Of a stretch of DNA of 64,000 bases, positions 1 through 12,489 are shown piece after piece. The stretch's first letter is position 1; each line of letters opens with the position of its first letter. A program made the position numbers and the translations under genes. The notes under the pieces were generated by a model, which had not been told where the DNA came from, did no database searches, and saw only the letters and a program-made list of their open reading frames with translations. The DNA comes from Talpa occidentalis (taxonomy: Eukaryota > Chordata > Mammalia > Eulipotyphla > Talpidae): the NCBI RefSeq assembly GCF_014898055.3, contig NW_023605194.1, positions 63,179,361 to 63,243,360 of the forward strand. The letters run 5' to 3'.

Positions 1-810
1 GCTGGTCCTTTCTGTGGTTTCCCACTCTGCAGCAACTAAAAATCCTTTCTATTTGACCACAACCATATCCTTGGTAGAATTTGGTGCTCATCATCAGTAT
101 GAGTAAAATCTGTTTATATAGGCTCTGTTTAGAGCCTACGTTTGTGAGAAAACAAAGAGTGGAAAAATGGGGTGAGATCTTATTTTTTTTAATCCCTCCA
201 CCAAACCACCCATGCACAGACCCCATCCGTCCCCCTGCTCCACCCAGTCTACCATTTCCCCTATTCTCTGTGGTAACCTTACCTTCTTTTTGCCAAGTTC
301 AAAGTTTATTTCTTCTATTATTAGCGTATATATTTTTTGTATTTATAGTCTGCAGATGAGTGAGAGCATCCAAAATCTTTCACTTTTTGACTGATGTTGC
401 TCAGTATAGTCACCCCAAGGTCCATCCATTTCATCCCAAATACTACTGTTTCATCTTTCTTCAGAGCTACATAATATTCTTTAGAGCTACAAATTGAATA
501 TCTGCACCACAGTTTCATTATCCACCTGTTTAAGGACACTTGGGTTGGTTCCATGAGGCAATTGTATACAGTGCTGCTATGTGTATAGACACAGATCTTT
601 TCCTGTTGGATTTTTTGTGTTATTTGGATAAATACCCAATAGTGATATTGCTGGATCAAATGGAATTTCCATTTTTATTTTCTAGAGAAATCTCCATATT
701 GTTTTCCACAGGGGCTCTACCAGCTTCCATTCTCACCAATAGTGGATGAGAATTCCTTTTTCTCCACAACCTCACTAGCATTTGTTAATTCCATTCTTTT
801 TTATTTTGAT

Positions 811-1061
811 TTTTTAAAAGATTTATTTATGCATATAAGAACTGGTGTATAGGCCAGAGGTATGGGGGGTGAGAGGATTCACCAGAGACAGAGTGGGGAA
901 CAGAACAGGCAGGTTTACTGAAATACACTGCTGAGGGGAGCAGCAGGCAAGACAGGAAAGGTCTGCCCCTCCATGTGGGTAGCTCCCTGGCCAGGGATTG
1001 AACTCCTGCTGTGGACAGCCTTGTAGGTTGCATCCTAATCCCTTGCACCACCAGGGAGGCC
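811..1061 (-). mobile_element. tRNA-Glu SINE (type 1)
   Basis: Type 1 copy (head ...AAGGGGTTAAG class, here reversed). Tail and head boundaries are clear. The flanking repeat CCATTCTTTTTTAT / CCATTCTTCTTTAT supports retroposition. Confidence 0.9.
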
Positions 1062-1377
1062 CCATTCTTCTTTATGTGGGACATTCTCACCAGAAGTGAG
1101 GTGGTAGTTTAGTGTGGTTTTGATTTGCATTTTTCCACTGGCTCTTAGCCAAAAGACTGAGAAGCGATAAATTTTTGGATTTTCCTTATAAGTAAAGAAT
1201 ATTTTTTCATATATCTATAGGCCATCTGAATGTCTTTAAAGGAGTGTCTATTACTTTCCTTTGCCCATTATTTTTAAACATTTTCAAAGGACAGGTTTAT
1301 TAGGAAAGGGAGAAAGAAAAAGGGAGGTACCTATGTAGTGACAGATGAGCAGGAGCGCTGCCCTTTGCTCATTTCTA

Positions 1378-1645
1378 TTTTTTTTTTAAGATTTATTTAT
1401 TTATGCATACAAGAGCTGGGGTACCGGCCAGAGATGGGGGGTTGAGAGGATCCACCAGAGACAGAGTGCGGAACAGAACAGCAGACTGACTGAAATACAC
1501 TGCTGAGGGGAACAGCAGGCAAGACAGGAGAGGTCCGCTGTGCCATGTGGGTTTCTCCCTGGCCAGCCAGGGATCAAACTGGTGCTACAGAGGCTGCAGA
1601 TTGCCTCATAGTGTGGGGCTTAACCCTTTGCGCCACCAGGGAGAC
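1378..1645 (-). mobile_element. tRNA-Glu SINE (type 1)
   Basis: Full-length reversed copy in L1. Flanking repeat CCTTTGCTCATTTCT at both ends. Confidence 0.9.
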
Positions 1646-1746
1646 CCTTTGCTCATTTCTTAATTGGGTCATTTATTTCTTTGTTGTTGGATTGTTACTA
1701 GCATTTTGTAAATTTCTTTTTTTTTCTCCTTTAAAAGATTTATTTT

Positions 1747-2049
1747 GGGGCCTCCCCTGGTGGCGCAGCGGTTGAGCGCTGGGTTGCGAGGCTGCCCGCG
1801 GCCTCTGCAGCGCTGGTTCGATCCCCGGCTACTCCCCGGCCACCGGAGGAGGGTCCCACATGGCGCGCAGACCTCTCCTGCCGCCCGCTGCTCCCCTTAG
1901 CAGTGTACTTCGGTCCTTCTGCCTGCTCTGCTCCCAGCTCTGGCTCTGGTGAATTCTCTCACCCTCCCGCGCTTCTGACTGTACCCAGTGCTTGTACAAA
2001 TAAATTAAAAAATAATTAAAAAAAAAAAATTAAAAAAAATAAATAAATA
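1747..2049 (+). mobile_element. tRNA-Glu SINE (type 2)
   Basis: Head with GCAGCGGTTGAGCGCTGGG. Flanking repeat AAAAGATTTATTTT. Immediately followed by a second SINE. Confidence 0.9.
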
Positions 2050-2063
2050 AAAGATTTATTTTG

Positions 2064-2330
2064 GGCCTCCCTGGTGGCGCAAGAGGTTAAGACACAACCT
2101 ATGAAGCTGTTTGCTGTCACTGCAGCACGAGTTTGATACCCGGCCAGGGAGCTACCCTGGCAGCAGACCTCTCCTGACTCACCTGCTGCTTTCCTCAGCA
2201 GTGATTTTTGGTGGATCTGCCTGTTCTGTTCACCACTCTGTCTCTGGTGAATCCTCTTACACACACACAACCCCACACACACACCTCTAGCCTGTACCCC
2301 AGTACTTGTATGCATAAATAAATCTTAAAA
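2064..2330 (+). mobile_element. tRNA-Glu SINE (type 1)
   Basis: Head GGGCCTCCCTGGTGGCGCAA, tail CATAAATAAATC plus A run. Meets the next SINE tail to tail. Confidence 0.88.
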
Positions 2331-2610
2331 AAAAAAAAGATATATTTATTTATGCATACAAGATTTGGGGTGTAGGCCAGAGGTGCAGGGGTGGGGTGAG
2401 TGAATTCACCAGAGACAAGAGTGGGGAGCAGAACAAGTTGAGCTACTGAAATGCTGCTGAGGGGAGCAGCAGGCAAGGCAGGAGAGGTCTGTTGCACCCT
2501 GTGGGTTAGCTCCCTGGCCAGGGATCCAACTCATGTTGAACTGATGTTGTGGTGGCTGCCAATTACTGGATAGTGCTGAGACTTAAACCTTTGTACCACC
2601 ACGGAGGCCC
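2331..2610 (-). mobile_element. tRNA-Glu SINE (type 1)
   Basis: Reversed full-length copy directly abutting the preceding + copy, forming an inverted pair. Confidence 0.88.
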
Positions 2611-2639
2611 CTAAATTTCTTTTTAATATTTATACCTCT

Positions 2640-2900
2640 GGGCCTCCCTGATGGCACAAGGGGTTAAGACTCAACCTATGAAGCTATCTGCAGCCACTGC
2701 AGCACGAGTTGGATCCCTGGCCAGGGAGTTACCCACATGGCACTGCAGACCTCGCCTGACTCGTCCGCTGCTCCCCTCAGCAGTGTATCTCAGTCAATCC
2801 GCCTGTTCTATTCCCCACTCTATCTCTGGTGAATTCTCTCACGCCCCACACCTCTGGCCTGTACACAGGTTCTTGTATGCATAAATAAATAAATCTTTAA
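2640..2900 (+). mobile_element. tRNA-Glu SINE (type 1)
   Basis: Complete head, body and (ATAA)n tail. Confidence 0.9.
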
Positions 2901-3106
2901 AATAATAATACTAATAATATTTATGCCTCAATTAAGAAAGCACCTAGTTATATAAAGCAACTATTAGCAGACCTAAAACAACATACCAACGAAATTACAA
3001 TTGTTGTCAGAGATTAACACACCAGGATATGAAAGGATAGATCCTGACACAAAAGGATAGATAATCTTGACAGAAAATTAACAAAAATATAAAGATTATA
3101 AGTGAA

Positions 3107-3385
3107 GGGCCTCCCTGGTGGTGCAAGGGGTTAAGCACTGCACTATGAAGCAATCTGCAGCCTCTGCAGCACGAGTTCAATCCCCAGCTGGCCAAAGAGA
3201 AACCCACATGGCGCAGCAGACCTTTCCTGTCTCGCCCCGCTGCTCCCCTCAGCAGTGTATTTCAGTCAGTCTGCCTGTTCTGTTCCCTGCTGTCTCTGGT
3301 AAATCCTCTCACCGCCCCCTTCCCTACATCTCTATCCTGTACCCCAGCTCTTGTGTGCATAAATAAATAAATCTTTAAAAAAAAA
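3107..3385 (+). mobile_element. tRNA-Glu SINE (type 1)
   Basis: Flanking repeat AAAGATTATAAGTGAA(G) at 3091-3106 and after the tail; inserted in L1. Confidence 0.93.
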
Positions 3386-3720
3386 AAGATTATAAGTGAA
3401 GAATTAGATCAGATGAATCTACTGGACATTTACAGAGTTTTCCATCCTAAAAGCAATGAATACACTTTTTTCCTTACTGTACATGGAACATTTTCAAGAA
3501 TAGATCATATACTAGTATATAAAACAAGTTTCAGAAAATATATGAAAACAGAAATTGTATCAAGCATCTTCATAGACCAAAATACTATAAAGCTAGAAAT
3601 TAATCACAAAAGGAATCCTGGAATAAACCAAAATATGTGCAGGATAAACAAAGAGATATTGCACACAAAATTGATAACAATACAGACTCACATAAACAAA
3701 GCAAGAAAGATCTCAATTTA

Positions 3721-3988
3721 GGGCCTCCCGGGTGGCACAAGGGGTTAAGCACAGCACTATGAAGTTATCCACAGCCTCTGCAGCACAAGTTCAATCCCTG
3801 GCCAGGGAGCTAACCCACATGGCGCAGCAGACCTCTCCTGACTTGCCCGCTGCTCCCCTCAGCAGTGTATTTCAGTCAATTCACCTGTTCTGTTCCCCAC
3901 TCTGTCTTTGGTGAATCCTCTCACCCCCGCACTTCTGACCTGTACCCCAGTTCTTGTATACATAAATATATAAATCTTTGGGAAAAAA
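3721..3988 (+). mobile_element. tRNA-Glu SINE (type 1)
   Basis: Flanking repeat ATCTCA(A/G)TTTA; inserted in L1. Confidence 0.92.
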
Positions 3989-5100
3989 AAAATCTCAGTT
4001 TAACAATTTAACTTTGCAGTTGACGAAGCTAGAAAAAGAACAACAAAATCACCCCAAAAACAGTAAAAGGCAAGAAATAATAAAAATCAGAGCAGAAATA
4101 AATTAAATAGAAAACAAAAAGTCCAAATATCACAGAAATCAAGAGGTGGTTCTCTGAAAAAAATAAACAAAATCCACAAACCATTACCTATGCTTACGAA
4201 AAGAGAAAATCCAAATTAATAGAATCCAAAATGAAAGAGATGAAATTATAACAGACACTGCAAAAATACACAGGATTATAAGAATCTGTTATAAAAGTCT
4301 CTACACAAACAAACTGGACAACATAGAAGAAATGGACAAATTCTTGGCTCATATAAACTCCCAACATTGAACCAGGTTCAGATAAACAGATTAAACAGTC
4401 CAAGCACAAGTGCTTACATTCAAAGAATAATAAAAATCTCCCCAAGAACCAAAGCCTGGGACAAAATGGCTTTACTAGTAAGTTCTACCAAACCTATAAA
4501 TATCTAATACCTATCCTACTCACACACTTCTGTTTATGATAAAAACCTTCCCCAAAATGAGAATAAATGGAACCTATCCAAGTATTACAAAAGCTGTGTA
4601 TGACAAACTCACAGCCAATATTGTACTCCATGGTGAAAAACTGAAAGTATTTCCACAATGATCAGGACCAAGAGAGAGATGCCCATTATCACCACTGTTA
4701 TTCAAAATAGTTCTAGAAGTCCTAGCTGAAACAATTAGGCAAGAAAGAGATACAAAAGGAAACCAAAGTGGAAAAGAAGTGTACCTACACTATTTGCAGA
4801 TTACATGATAACAGTGAACTCAGAAGATTCTAAAAAAAATTTTTTTAGAAATAATAAATGAATACCCTAAGGTGGCAGGATACAAAATCCATACAAAAAA
4901 ATCAGTGGCTTTTCCATGTGTGAACAATGTATGAGAAAAAAGAGAAATAAGGAATATAGCTCTATCTATAATAATGCCAAAAAGAATGAAATACCTTGGA
5001 GTAAACTTAATGAAGGAGGTGAGGGACTTGCTCAATGACAACTCTAAAACTTTATTAAGGGAAAGGAAATAAAACACAAAAAAATAGAAAGATATCCTGT

Positions 5101-5250
5101 TTGGGGAGGGAAGAACACAGGGACTATGGTGATGGTTCTAGTGTAAATTGGTGGTGGGAATTCTACAGGGAGTACACCTGAGAGGAGAAAGTATACATTG
5201 TACAAAAATGAGCAATGATGTAAAAAAAAATATATATGTAAATTTAAAAA
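5101..5250 (+). mobile_element. Unidentified 150-bp retroposed insert in L1
   Basis: Flanked by a perfect 11-bp repeat (AGATATCCTGT, 5090-5100 and 5251-5261) and ending in an A-rich tail. The body is not the local SINE and is not recognised; it could be a 5'-truncated LINE end. Confidence 0.7.
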
Positions 5251-5362
5251 AGATATCCTGTGCTTATAAGTAGGATGAATTAACATCATGAAAATGGCCA
5301 TATTAACCAAAGCAATTTACAAATTTAATGCAATATTTATTAAAATACAAATGACTTTTTTT

Positions 5363-5638
5363 TTTATTTGTTTATTTATTTATTTGTTTATACATGCACT
5401 GGGTACAGTCAGAAGCGCGGGAGGGCGAGAGAATTCACCAGAGCCAGAGCGGGGAGCAGAGCAGGCAGAAGGACCGAAGTACACTGTTGAGGGGAGCAGC
5501 GGGCGGCAGGAGAGGTCTGTGCGCCATGTGGGACCCTCCTCTAGTGGCCGGGGAGCAGCCGGGGATCGAACGGGTGCTGCAGAGGCCGCGGGGAGCTTCG
5601 CAACCCAGCGCTCAACCGCTGCGCCACCGGGGAGGCCC
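5363..5638 (-). mobile_element. tRNA-Glu SINE (type 2)
   Basis: Reversed copy with intact box B. Flanking repeat ACAAATGACTTTTTTT; inserted in L1. Confidence 0.93.
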
Positions 5639-6111
5639 ACAAATGACTTTTTTTTAAGGAAATAGCACAATTATCGAATTTATATGGAAATACAAAACTC
5701 AAGAAGCAAAAACAATCTTTGAGAGAAAAGAAGAAAAATGGAGGCATCATACTTCCTGACTTCAACCAATATTACACAGCAACAGTAATCAAAACAGTAT
5801 GGTACTGGAACAAAAATAGAAACTCAGACCAATGGAACAATATTGAAAGCCCAGAGATAAATCCATATAAATATGGACAGCTAATTTTTAAAAGAGTGTT
5901 GATCAAATGTTAAAGACAGCCTTTTTAATAAATGGTGCTGGGAAACATGGATAGCCACATGCAAAAAAATAAAGTAGACCCTTATCTGACACCATACATG
6001 AAAATTCACTCATAATGGATTAAAGATTTAAACTATAAATCTTTAATATAAAGATTTAATATAAAAATCTTTACTATAAATAGAAAGATTAAAACTATAA
6101 AGTATTTGAGG

Positions 6112-6358
6112 GGGCCTCCCTGGTGGCGCAAGGGATTAAGGCGCAACCTATGAAGCTGTCTGGGGCCACTGCACCATGGGTTCGATCCCCGGGCAGGGGG
6201 CTGGACCACATGGTGCAGCAAACCTCTCCTGTCTTGCCTGCTGTTCCCCTCAGCAGTGTATTTCAGTAGATCTGCCTGTTCTGCTACCCAATCTTATCTC
6301 TGGTGAATCCTCTCATCCCCTGCATCTCTGGCCTATAGCCTAGTTCTTATACACATAA
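6112..6358 (+). mobile_element. tRNA-Glu SINE (type 1)
   Basis: Complete head; short tail abutting a reversed copy. Confidence 0.85.
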
Positions 6359-6360
6359 AT

Positions 6361-6604
6361 AATGCAAACAGCTGGGGTGTAGGCCAGAGGTGGGGTGGGG
6401 CAGGTGGAGGTGGTGAGATGAATTACCAAACAGATAGAGTGGGGAGCAGAACGGGTGGATCTACTGAAATACACTACTGAGGGGAGCAGCAGACAAGACA
6501 AGAGAGGTCTTGCTGAGCCATGTGGGTGACCTCTTTCGCTTGGGATTGAACTCAGGCTACATGGTGATGGTGCTGAGACTTAACCCCTAGGCTGCTAGGG
6601 AGGC
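6361..6604 (-). mobile_element. tRNA-Glu SINE (type 1), diverged
   Basis: Reversed copy lacking most of its tail. Forms an inverted pair with 6112-6358. Confidence 0.8.
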
Positions 6605-7210
6605 ACCTACACACTTTTCCACCCCTCTTCATATGTAGTCCTCATCCACTACTTTGTTACAATGTACACAAAAGTAAAGGCAGGATTTCGGACTGCTTTC
6701 AGAGTCGAAATAAGTCAAGCTCTACGTGGGTAAGAAAAACATACAGAAGTTGTGTGGAGACAGCACTGTCCAATCAAAGGAGAGGGAAGGAAAAAAAGTC
6801 CCTTTTTGTTTTTGACTCTGCAAATGCAATAACACTTCTCCTGAGCTTTTCCTGGCATGGAGTTGGCACACAGCCCCAGCCATAACCGCAGGCACAGGAG
6901 TTAACCACTGTAATGGAAGGCATCAGTCTCTGAAACACCAACAAAACAGAAAATAGGATGTCCCAGCTTGGACACTAAATAGTCACCCAGGGATGAAATA
7001 TAACAGAAAATCCCATTTTTATAGTAACAGTACATAATAAATTTCATTCAGGCACTCCTACCAAAGAAAAAGAAAGAGAGATGTATATATCAATATTGTA
7101 GGCAGACAAGAGGATGATGAGTGTTTATTTAACTCACAACTGGAACTCAGGGTGGAGTTTTTCTTCCACAATCTGGTGGCTCTCATTATATGGTCAGAGT
7201 GAAAGCCCTA
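6605..7210. other. Non-coding intergenic stretch
   Basis: No gene, CpG island or clear repeat recognised; short frames only. Confidence 0.5.
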
Positions 7211-8301
7211 CCTCTGCAGTAGAAATATGTGAGCCACATATGCAATTGAATTTTTTTCTTAGCAGCCGCATTTACAAAAAGGAAAAGGTAAAATTATTTT
7301 TAATATTTGTATTTGAATCAATAGACCCCAAACGTCCTGTAATCAACATATTAAATTATGAGATATTTTATATTTTTTTCTGCATTATATTTTTGAAAAT
7401 TGATGTGTGTTTTCTATTTATGCATCTCAATACAGACTACATTTTTATAAGAATACTTTGGATTTCATAAAATTTACACTTGAAAAACGTAGGTTCAGGT
7501 ATCTACTTTGTCCTAAACATACTTAAAAGTTTTCCAAAAGCAGAATCAGCTTTTAAATAAGGCAACAATGTGGAGAAATGGGAGCTCTTATGTTTTTGCT
7601 GGGGTAAATGTAAAATGGTTCAGCTAAGATAGGAAACAGTTTAACAATTTTCTTAAAAATTAAAAAGCATTCCCACATAATTCAGCAATTCCACTACCTA
7701 CAAGAATTGAAAGCAAGGTCTCAAAGAGATATTTATATACTAAAGTTCACAGTATTATTTACAGTAGCCAAAAGATGAAAGTAATCCTTAATGTCTATTT
7801 ATAGCTGAATGAATAAACAAAACGTGGTATAAGTGAATTATCAGTCTCAAAATTAAAGAGAAAGGAATTTCTGAGACATGCTACAACATGGATGAACCTT
7901 GTCTGCATTGTGCTTTGTGAAATAAGCCAGTCACAAAAAGGCAAGTACTGCATGATTCCACTTATATGAGGACCGGGAGTACACAGATTCATAGAAACAG
8001 AAAGTAGAATAATGATGGGGGGGTATGTGGGGAATGGGGGAGGGGAGGGTTGGAAGGGGGAATGTGAGCATAGAAATTTAGGTTTTCAAGATGAAAAGAG
8101 TTATGGAGATTGGTTGCACAACACTGTGACTGTAAAACGCTGCTGAACTTAGACAGGATTAAGATGGTAAATTTTATGTTGTATATTTTGCCACAATTAA
8201 AGTAAAAATTCACAAGTCCTCCTCACTAACCGCATTGCTAACCACATTTCCAGTGCTCAACAGCCCTTGGGGGCTAGATGGCCCAGTATCACACAGTGCA
8301 G
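7211..8301 (+). mobile_element. hAT-type DNA transposon relic, split by L1
   Basis: The left part (7211-about 7490) has 'gtgagccacatatgcaatt'. The right part (about 8220-8301) has 'ccacatttccagtgctcaa' and ends near CAGTGCAG. Together they resemble an old non-autonomous hAT (MER/Charlie-like) element. The family name is from memory and uncertain. Confidence 0.5.
7500..8216 (+). mobile_element. LINE-1 3' end relic
   Basis: Typical L1 3'-end text ('cagtagccaaaagatgaa', 'gctacaacatggatgaacc') inserted within the hAT-like relic. Confidence 0.7.
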
Positions 8302-9286
8302 CTTTAGACAAAGAGAAAGGAGGAACTGAGATCCTGCGATCTTCAACTGCCACTCTGGAAAAGGCTGCTCCTGGCTCCAGTTTTTCTTCACTCTGCCTGC
8401 AGGGTTAGAACCTGTTACCTAAGTCTAGTATGACTACTCATACTAATTACTTCAGAATAAACTTTAGTTTCCCTTTGGGTGTTTCCCTTGTACACGGAAG
8501 GTTCTGATATATTTCTCAGAAGACAGGAGACTTTCTCTTTAGTCAATCCGTGGAATTTTATGCCAAATGGATTCTTTACACTGAAATCCCTGTCATCTAT
8601 CATCTAAGACTTGAAAGTCGATTTTACAAAGTCATCGCATTTGTGAGTAGCACAGAGATTTGAAATTTCTGAGAACAGAAGGGAGAAGGAGGAATAGGAG
8701 ACATCATCAGTGTTTGCACTTGACTTTAACTCGAGTTGGCTTTTATTTACAGTTTTTAGGTACAACTTAGGGTTCCTAACAGGTGCTCAATATATGCTTT
8801 TCACCGTTTGATTGGAGTTGTATCATTTTTATAGCAATCTTTTTATTTTATTACTATATAGTTTAATCAATTTTCTATTCCCAGTCTTTTTAGTTACATA
8901 ACTTCTGAGAATGTTGATATTCTGAAAAATGCAAAATTGGCGTGCTTTTTAAACACAGACAACAGAACACCTTAAATCTTCTTATCTTCCATACCATTAA
9001 GTACAAGCCTCAATAAATATTTGCTGATTGCTAGAAACACTTTTTCTGTAGGTGTTCAGTCATGTTTTAAATGAAATTATCCAATTTAATTTATTTAAGA
9101 TTAAATATCTTTATTGCTCAAGAGTAGTTGAGGGCAGGAGCCAAGTTTAACTTAGTGACTACTATATCCAGAGCAGCTGGCATGGTACCCTGCCTGGAGG
9201 AAGGACTCAAGTATTATTGAATTAATAAATAAATGAACAGTAACTACTAAAACTGCTTAATTTTTTAAATTTTTTTATTTACATTC
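8302..9286. other. Non-coding intergenic stretch
   Basis: AT-rich; no gene or well-defined repeat recognised. Confidence 0.5.
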
Positions 9287-9529
9287 TTAAGGATTTATTT
9301 ATTTTTATACAAGAGCTGGGGTACAGGCCAGAGGCACAGGAGGGTGAGAGGATTCACCAGAGGCTGAGCAGGGAGCAAAACAAGCAGAAGATAGAAATAC
9401 ACTGAGGGGAACAGCGGGCGCCACAGGAGAGGTCTGCTGCGCCATATGGGATTCTGGCCAGCCGCCTGGAGAGAGGCTGCGGACAGCTTCACAGCACAGC
9501 GCTCAACTCGCTGCACTACGAGGGAGGCC
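9287..9529 (-). mobile_element. tRNA-Glu SINE (diverged)
   Basis: Reversed copy with recognisable tail and head; a small deletion in the body. Confidence 0.85.
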
Positions 9530-9699
9530 TTGCTTTATTTTTTAAATGCTGAGTTACTGTAAATCTTTATTATTGTTTTAATATTTGATTTATTTATTTT
9601 TAGCTGAGGTAATATTAGTAATTTTAAGTGCTTTAAAATAGATACTTGCACTTATCCTTAGGAAGGAAGATATTTTAAATGTTAAAAAAAAAATTGAGC

Positions 9700-9956
9700 A
9701 AGGTCTTCCTGGTGGCGCAGGCTGTTGAACGCAGCGCTATGAAGCTGTCGGCAGCCTCTGCAGTGCTGTTTGGATCCCCGCCCGCCTCGGAGCAACCCAC
9801 ATGGTGAGGCATGTGTCTTGCCCACTGCTTCCCTCAGCAGTGTATTTCATCAGTCTGCCTGTGCTGTTCCCTGCTCTGTCTCAGGTGAATCCTCTCACCC
9901 TCCCACACATCTGGCCTGTATAAATTATTTATTGAATAAGTAAAATTAATCTTTTA
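9700..9956 (+). mobile_element. tRNA-Glu SINE (diverged)
   Basis: Flanking repeat AAAAAAAATTGAGCAA on both sides. Confidence 0.87.
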
Positions 9957-9971
9957 AAAAAAATTGAGCAA

Positions 9972-10695
9972 AAGTGTGGTTTTTGACACCCTCACAGATT
10001 TTATAAACATAGAAGCACGTTTATTTAAGGGGCACAATTGAGCAAATGCACTCTGGTCTGGAGGAGATGTGCAAACAGGAACCCAGCCATGAAAACAGGG
10101 CCTCAGTCAGGTGAGGTCAAGATGAAGGAAGCCTGACTTTGACTCTGATCAGCCAACACCCAAAAGAAACGAAGAATTTATGGTTCCCATTTTCAGGAAA
10201 TACCACATTGTTTTTCATGGCATTTACAGATCTCCACAGATTTATTTATAGGTTCAATATTCGTGACTATATTATAGTCAGATAGCTCTCTCATTTAGAG
10301 GGCAAAAGGAAGCCCTGACAAGTAATACCTTCTAGGTGGCCTATTACCAGAAATCAGACTGGCAAACACAGAAGAAAACAAAGTCACAGTTAAGATCGCC
10401 TCAATAAACCCAGGAAATTAAAGTGACTTTTCAAAAATCACCCAAATAGTAAATAGTTGCCCCTAACTCCAAAGTGCTTAGAACCTTTTCTAATGATCTT
10501 CCTCATAAATCCAATCCATCCTTTGGTACATATGTGTGCATGTATGTTTCCTGCTTGCTTTGCACAGGAGTGTGGGGCCATAAAAGTGACCATGCAAACT
10601 GAGACCCCACAAAGCACACAATTCTCAAAGGGAAAAACTAATTGTTCTGTGACCTTCAGATTTTTTTGCCAAAACATTAAAAACACACTGACAGG
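9972..10695. other. Non-coding intergenic stretch
   Basis: No feature recognised; long frames here run into the adjacent SINE. Confidence 0.5.
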
Positions 10696-10964
10696 GCCTC
10701 CCCGGTGGCGCAGCGGTTGAGCACTGGGTTGCAAAGCTGCCCGCAGCCTCTGCAGCACTGGTTCGATCCCCAGCTGCTCCCCCGCCACCAGAGGAGGGTT
10801 CCACATGGCGCGCAGACCTCTCCTGCCGCCCGCTGCTCCCCTCAGCAGTGTACTTCGGTCCTTCTGCCTGCTCTGCTCCCCGCTCTGGCTCTGGTGAATT
10901 CTCTCACCCTCCCGCGCTTCTGACTGTACCCAGTGCATGTATAAATAAATATATAAATCTTAAA
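10696..10964 (+). mobile_element. tRNA-Glu SINE (type 2)
   Basis: Near-consensus type 2 copy with (ATAA)n/A tail, followed by poly-A and a short (CA)n at 11019-11031. Confidence 0.93.
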
Positions 10965-11216
10965 AAAAAAAAAAAAAGCAACAGGAACCAGCCCAAAATA
11001 GTTTAAAAAAAAAAAAAACACACACACACACAATGACAAAATAAGTATATGAGGAAATAAAAGCAACACTAAAACTAATATTTATTTAGTATTCTGTAAC
11101 TTAATACTTTAAAAACATTGAGAATTAAAAGTTTTTATTTGTAAAACTTACCAACAGTAGTCTGAACATTGCTTGCCTCTTTCCATCATAGGATTCTGGT
11201 TTGTTTTTGTTTTTTT

Positions 11217-11300
11217 TTTTTGTGGGACCCTTGCCGGTGGCTGGGGAATGAACAGGCGCTGCAGAGGCAGCGCTCAACTGCTGCACCAACAGGGGAGGCC
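11217..11300 (-). mobile_element. tRNA-Glu SINE fragment (head only)
   Basis: Only the tRNA-like head remains, reversed, after a T run. Confidence 0.8.
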
Positions 11301-11383
11301 CAGCAAACATCTATTCTGTACCCTAGCAAACTGTTGTTTATAAATCTGAGTCATCTTCCAACATTTTATCCTATGCATTTTTT

Positions 11384-11652
11384 TGACAGATTTATTTATG
11401 CATACAAGAACTGGGGTACAGGTCAGAGCTGTGAGGGGGGCGGTGAGAGGCTTCACCAGAGAGAGAGGACAGAGCAGGGAGCAGAACAGGCAGACTGACT
11501 GAAATACACTGCGGAGGGGAGCAGTGGGCGAGACAGGTCTGCTGCACCATGTGGGTTAACTCCCTGGACAGCTGTGGATAGAACTAGTGCTGTAGAGGCT
11601 GAGGATAGCTTCACAGCGCTGAGCTTAACCCCTTGTGCCACCAGGGAGGCCC
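11384..11652 (-). mobile_element. tRNA-Glu SINE (type 1)
   Basis: Flanking repeat TATCCTATGCATTTTT. Confidence 0.93.
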
Positions 11653-11824
11653 TATCCTATGCATTTTTAAAGTCATGAAGTATTTCCAAGACTCCTTTAG
11701 TGTTGTTTGCTAACAGTTCCTCTAGGATACCTTCATTCTTTTGGTCACAAACATTTTCCTTATTTATGTTCTTAAGTTCCCCTTTGACAACTTCCTCTGG
11801 TTGCAGATCTACATACAGTATCTT

Positions 11825-12093
11825 ATTTTTTCTTGAAGATTTATTTATTTATGCATACAAGAACTGGGGTGTAGGCCAGAAGTACAAAAGGCGAGAGGAT
11901 TCACCAGAGAGAGTGGGGAGCAGAACAGGTAGATCTATCGAAACACACTGCAGAGGGGAGCAGTGGGGAAGGCAGGAGAGGTCTGCTTTGCCTGTGGGTT
12001 GCTCCCTGTCCACAGGGGATGGAACTTGTGCTGCAGTGGCTGGTGATAGCTTGATAGTGCTGTCCCCAACCCCTGAGCCACCAGGGAGACCCT
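11825..12093 (-). mobile_element. tRNA-Glu SINE (type 1)
   Basis: Flanking repeat ACAGTATCTTA. Confidence 0.92.
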
Positions 12094-12204
12094 ACAGTAT
12101 CTTAAAGAACATCATTGTCAACAGTCTCCCACAACTCCACTGAGTACTGTTTATGTACATCCTTCTAGACCTTTTTAATGTACATAGATACACATTGCAA
12201 ATTT

Positions 12205-12489
12205 TATTTGATTTTTTTAAGGATTTATTTATTTATACATAAAAGAACTGGGGTACTGGCCAGAGCTGCAGGGGGTGAGAGAATTCACCAGAGACAGAGT
12301 GGGGAACAGAACAGGCAGATCTACTGAAATATACTGCTGAGGGGAGCATCGGGCAAGTCAGGAGAGGTCTGATGCACCATGTGGGTTGCTGGGGGTGGGG
12401 GGGATCTCATGCTGCAGTGGCTGTAAGAGCTGCGGGGAGCTTTGAGCTTAGTAGGTTGTGTCTTAACCCTTGCACCACCAGGGAGGCCC
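12205..12489 (-). mobile_element. tRNA-Glu SINE (type 1)
   Basis: Flanking repeat ACATTGCAAATTTTA. Confidence 0.92.

Larger units (their letters stand above)
180..1735 (-). mobile_element. LINE-1 3' region relic, interrupted by two SINEs
   Basis: On the - strand, typical L1 3'-end text is recognisable (for example 'attgctggatcaaatgg' near 650 and 'gtggttttgatttgcat' near 1115). It continues on both sides of the SINEs at 811-1061 and 1378-1645. It is old and not coding. Confidence 0.75.
2935..6100 (+). mobile_element. LINE-1 ORF2 relic, + orientation, broken by SINEs
   Basis: A-rich L1 ORF2-type sequence, e.g. 'ctactggacatttacagag', 'acatggaacattttcaag' and 'ggcatcatacttcctgac'. It is carried across SINEs at 3107, 3721 and 5363 and a 150-bp insert at 5101. 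Stops and frameshifts are frequent, so it is non-coding. Confidence 0.8.

Noticed and set aside
10438..10938. 166-codon - frame and many similar frames with '[18 protein letters not shown]'-type text
   Set aside because: These are translations of the SINE consensus and recur at every copy.
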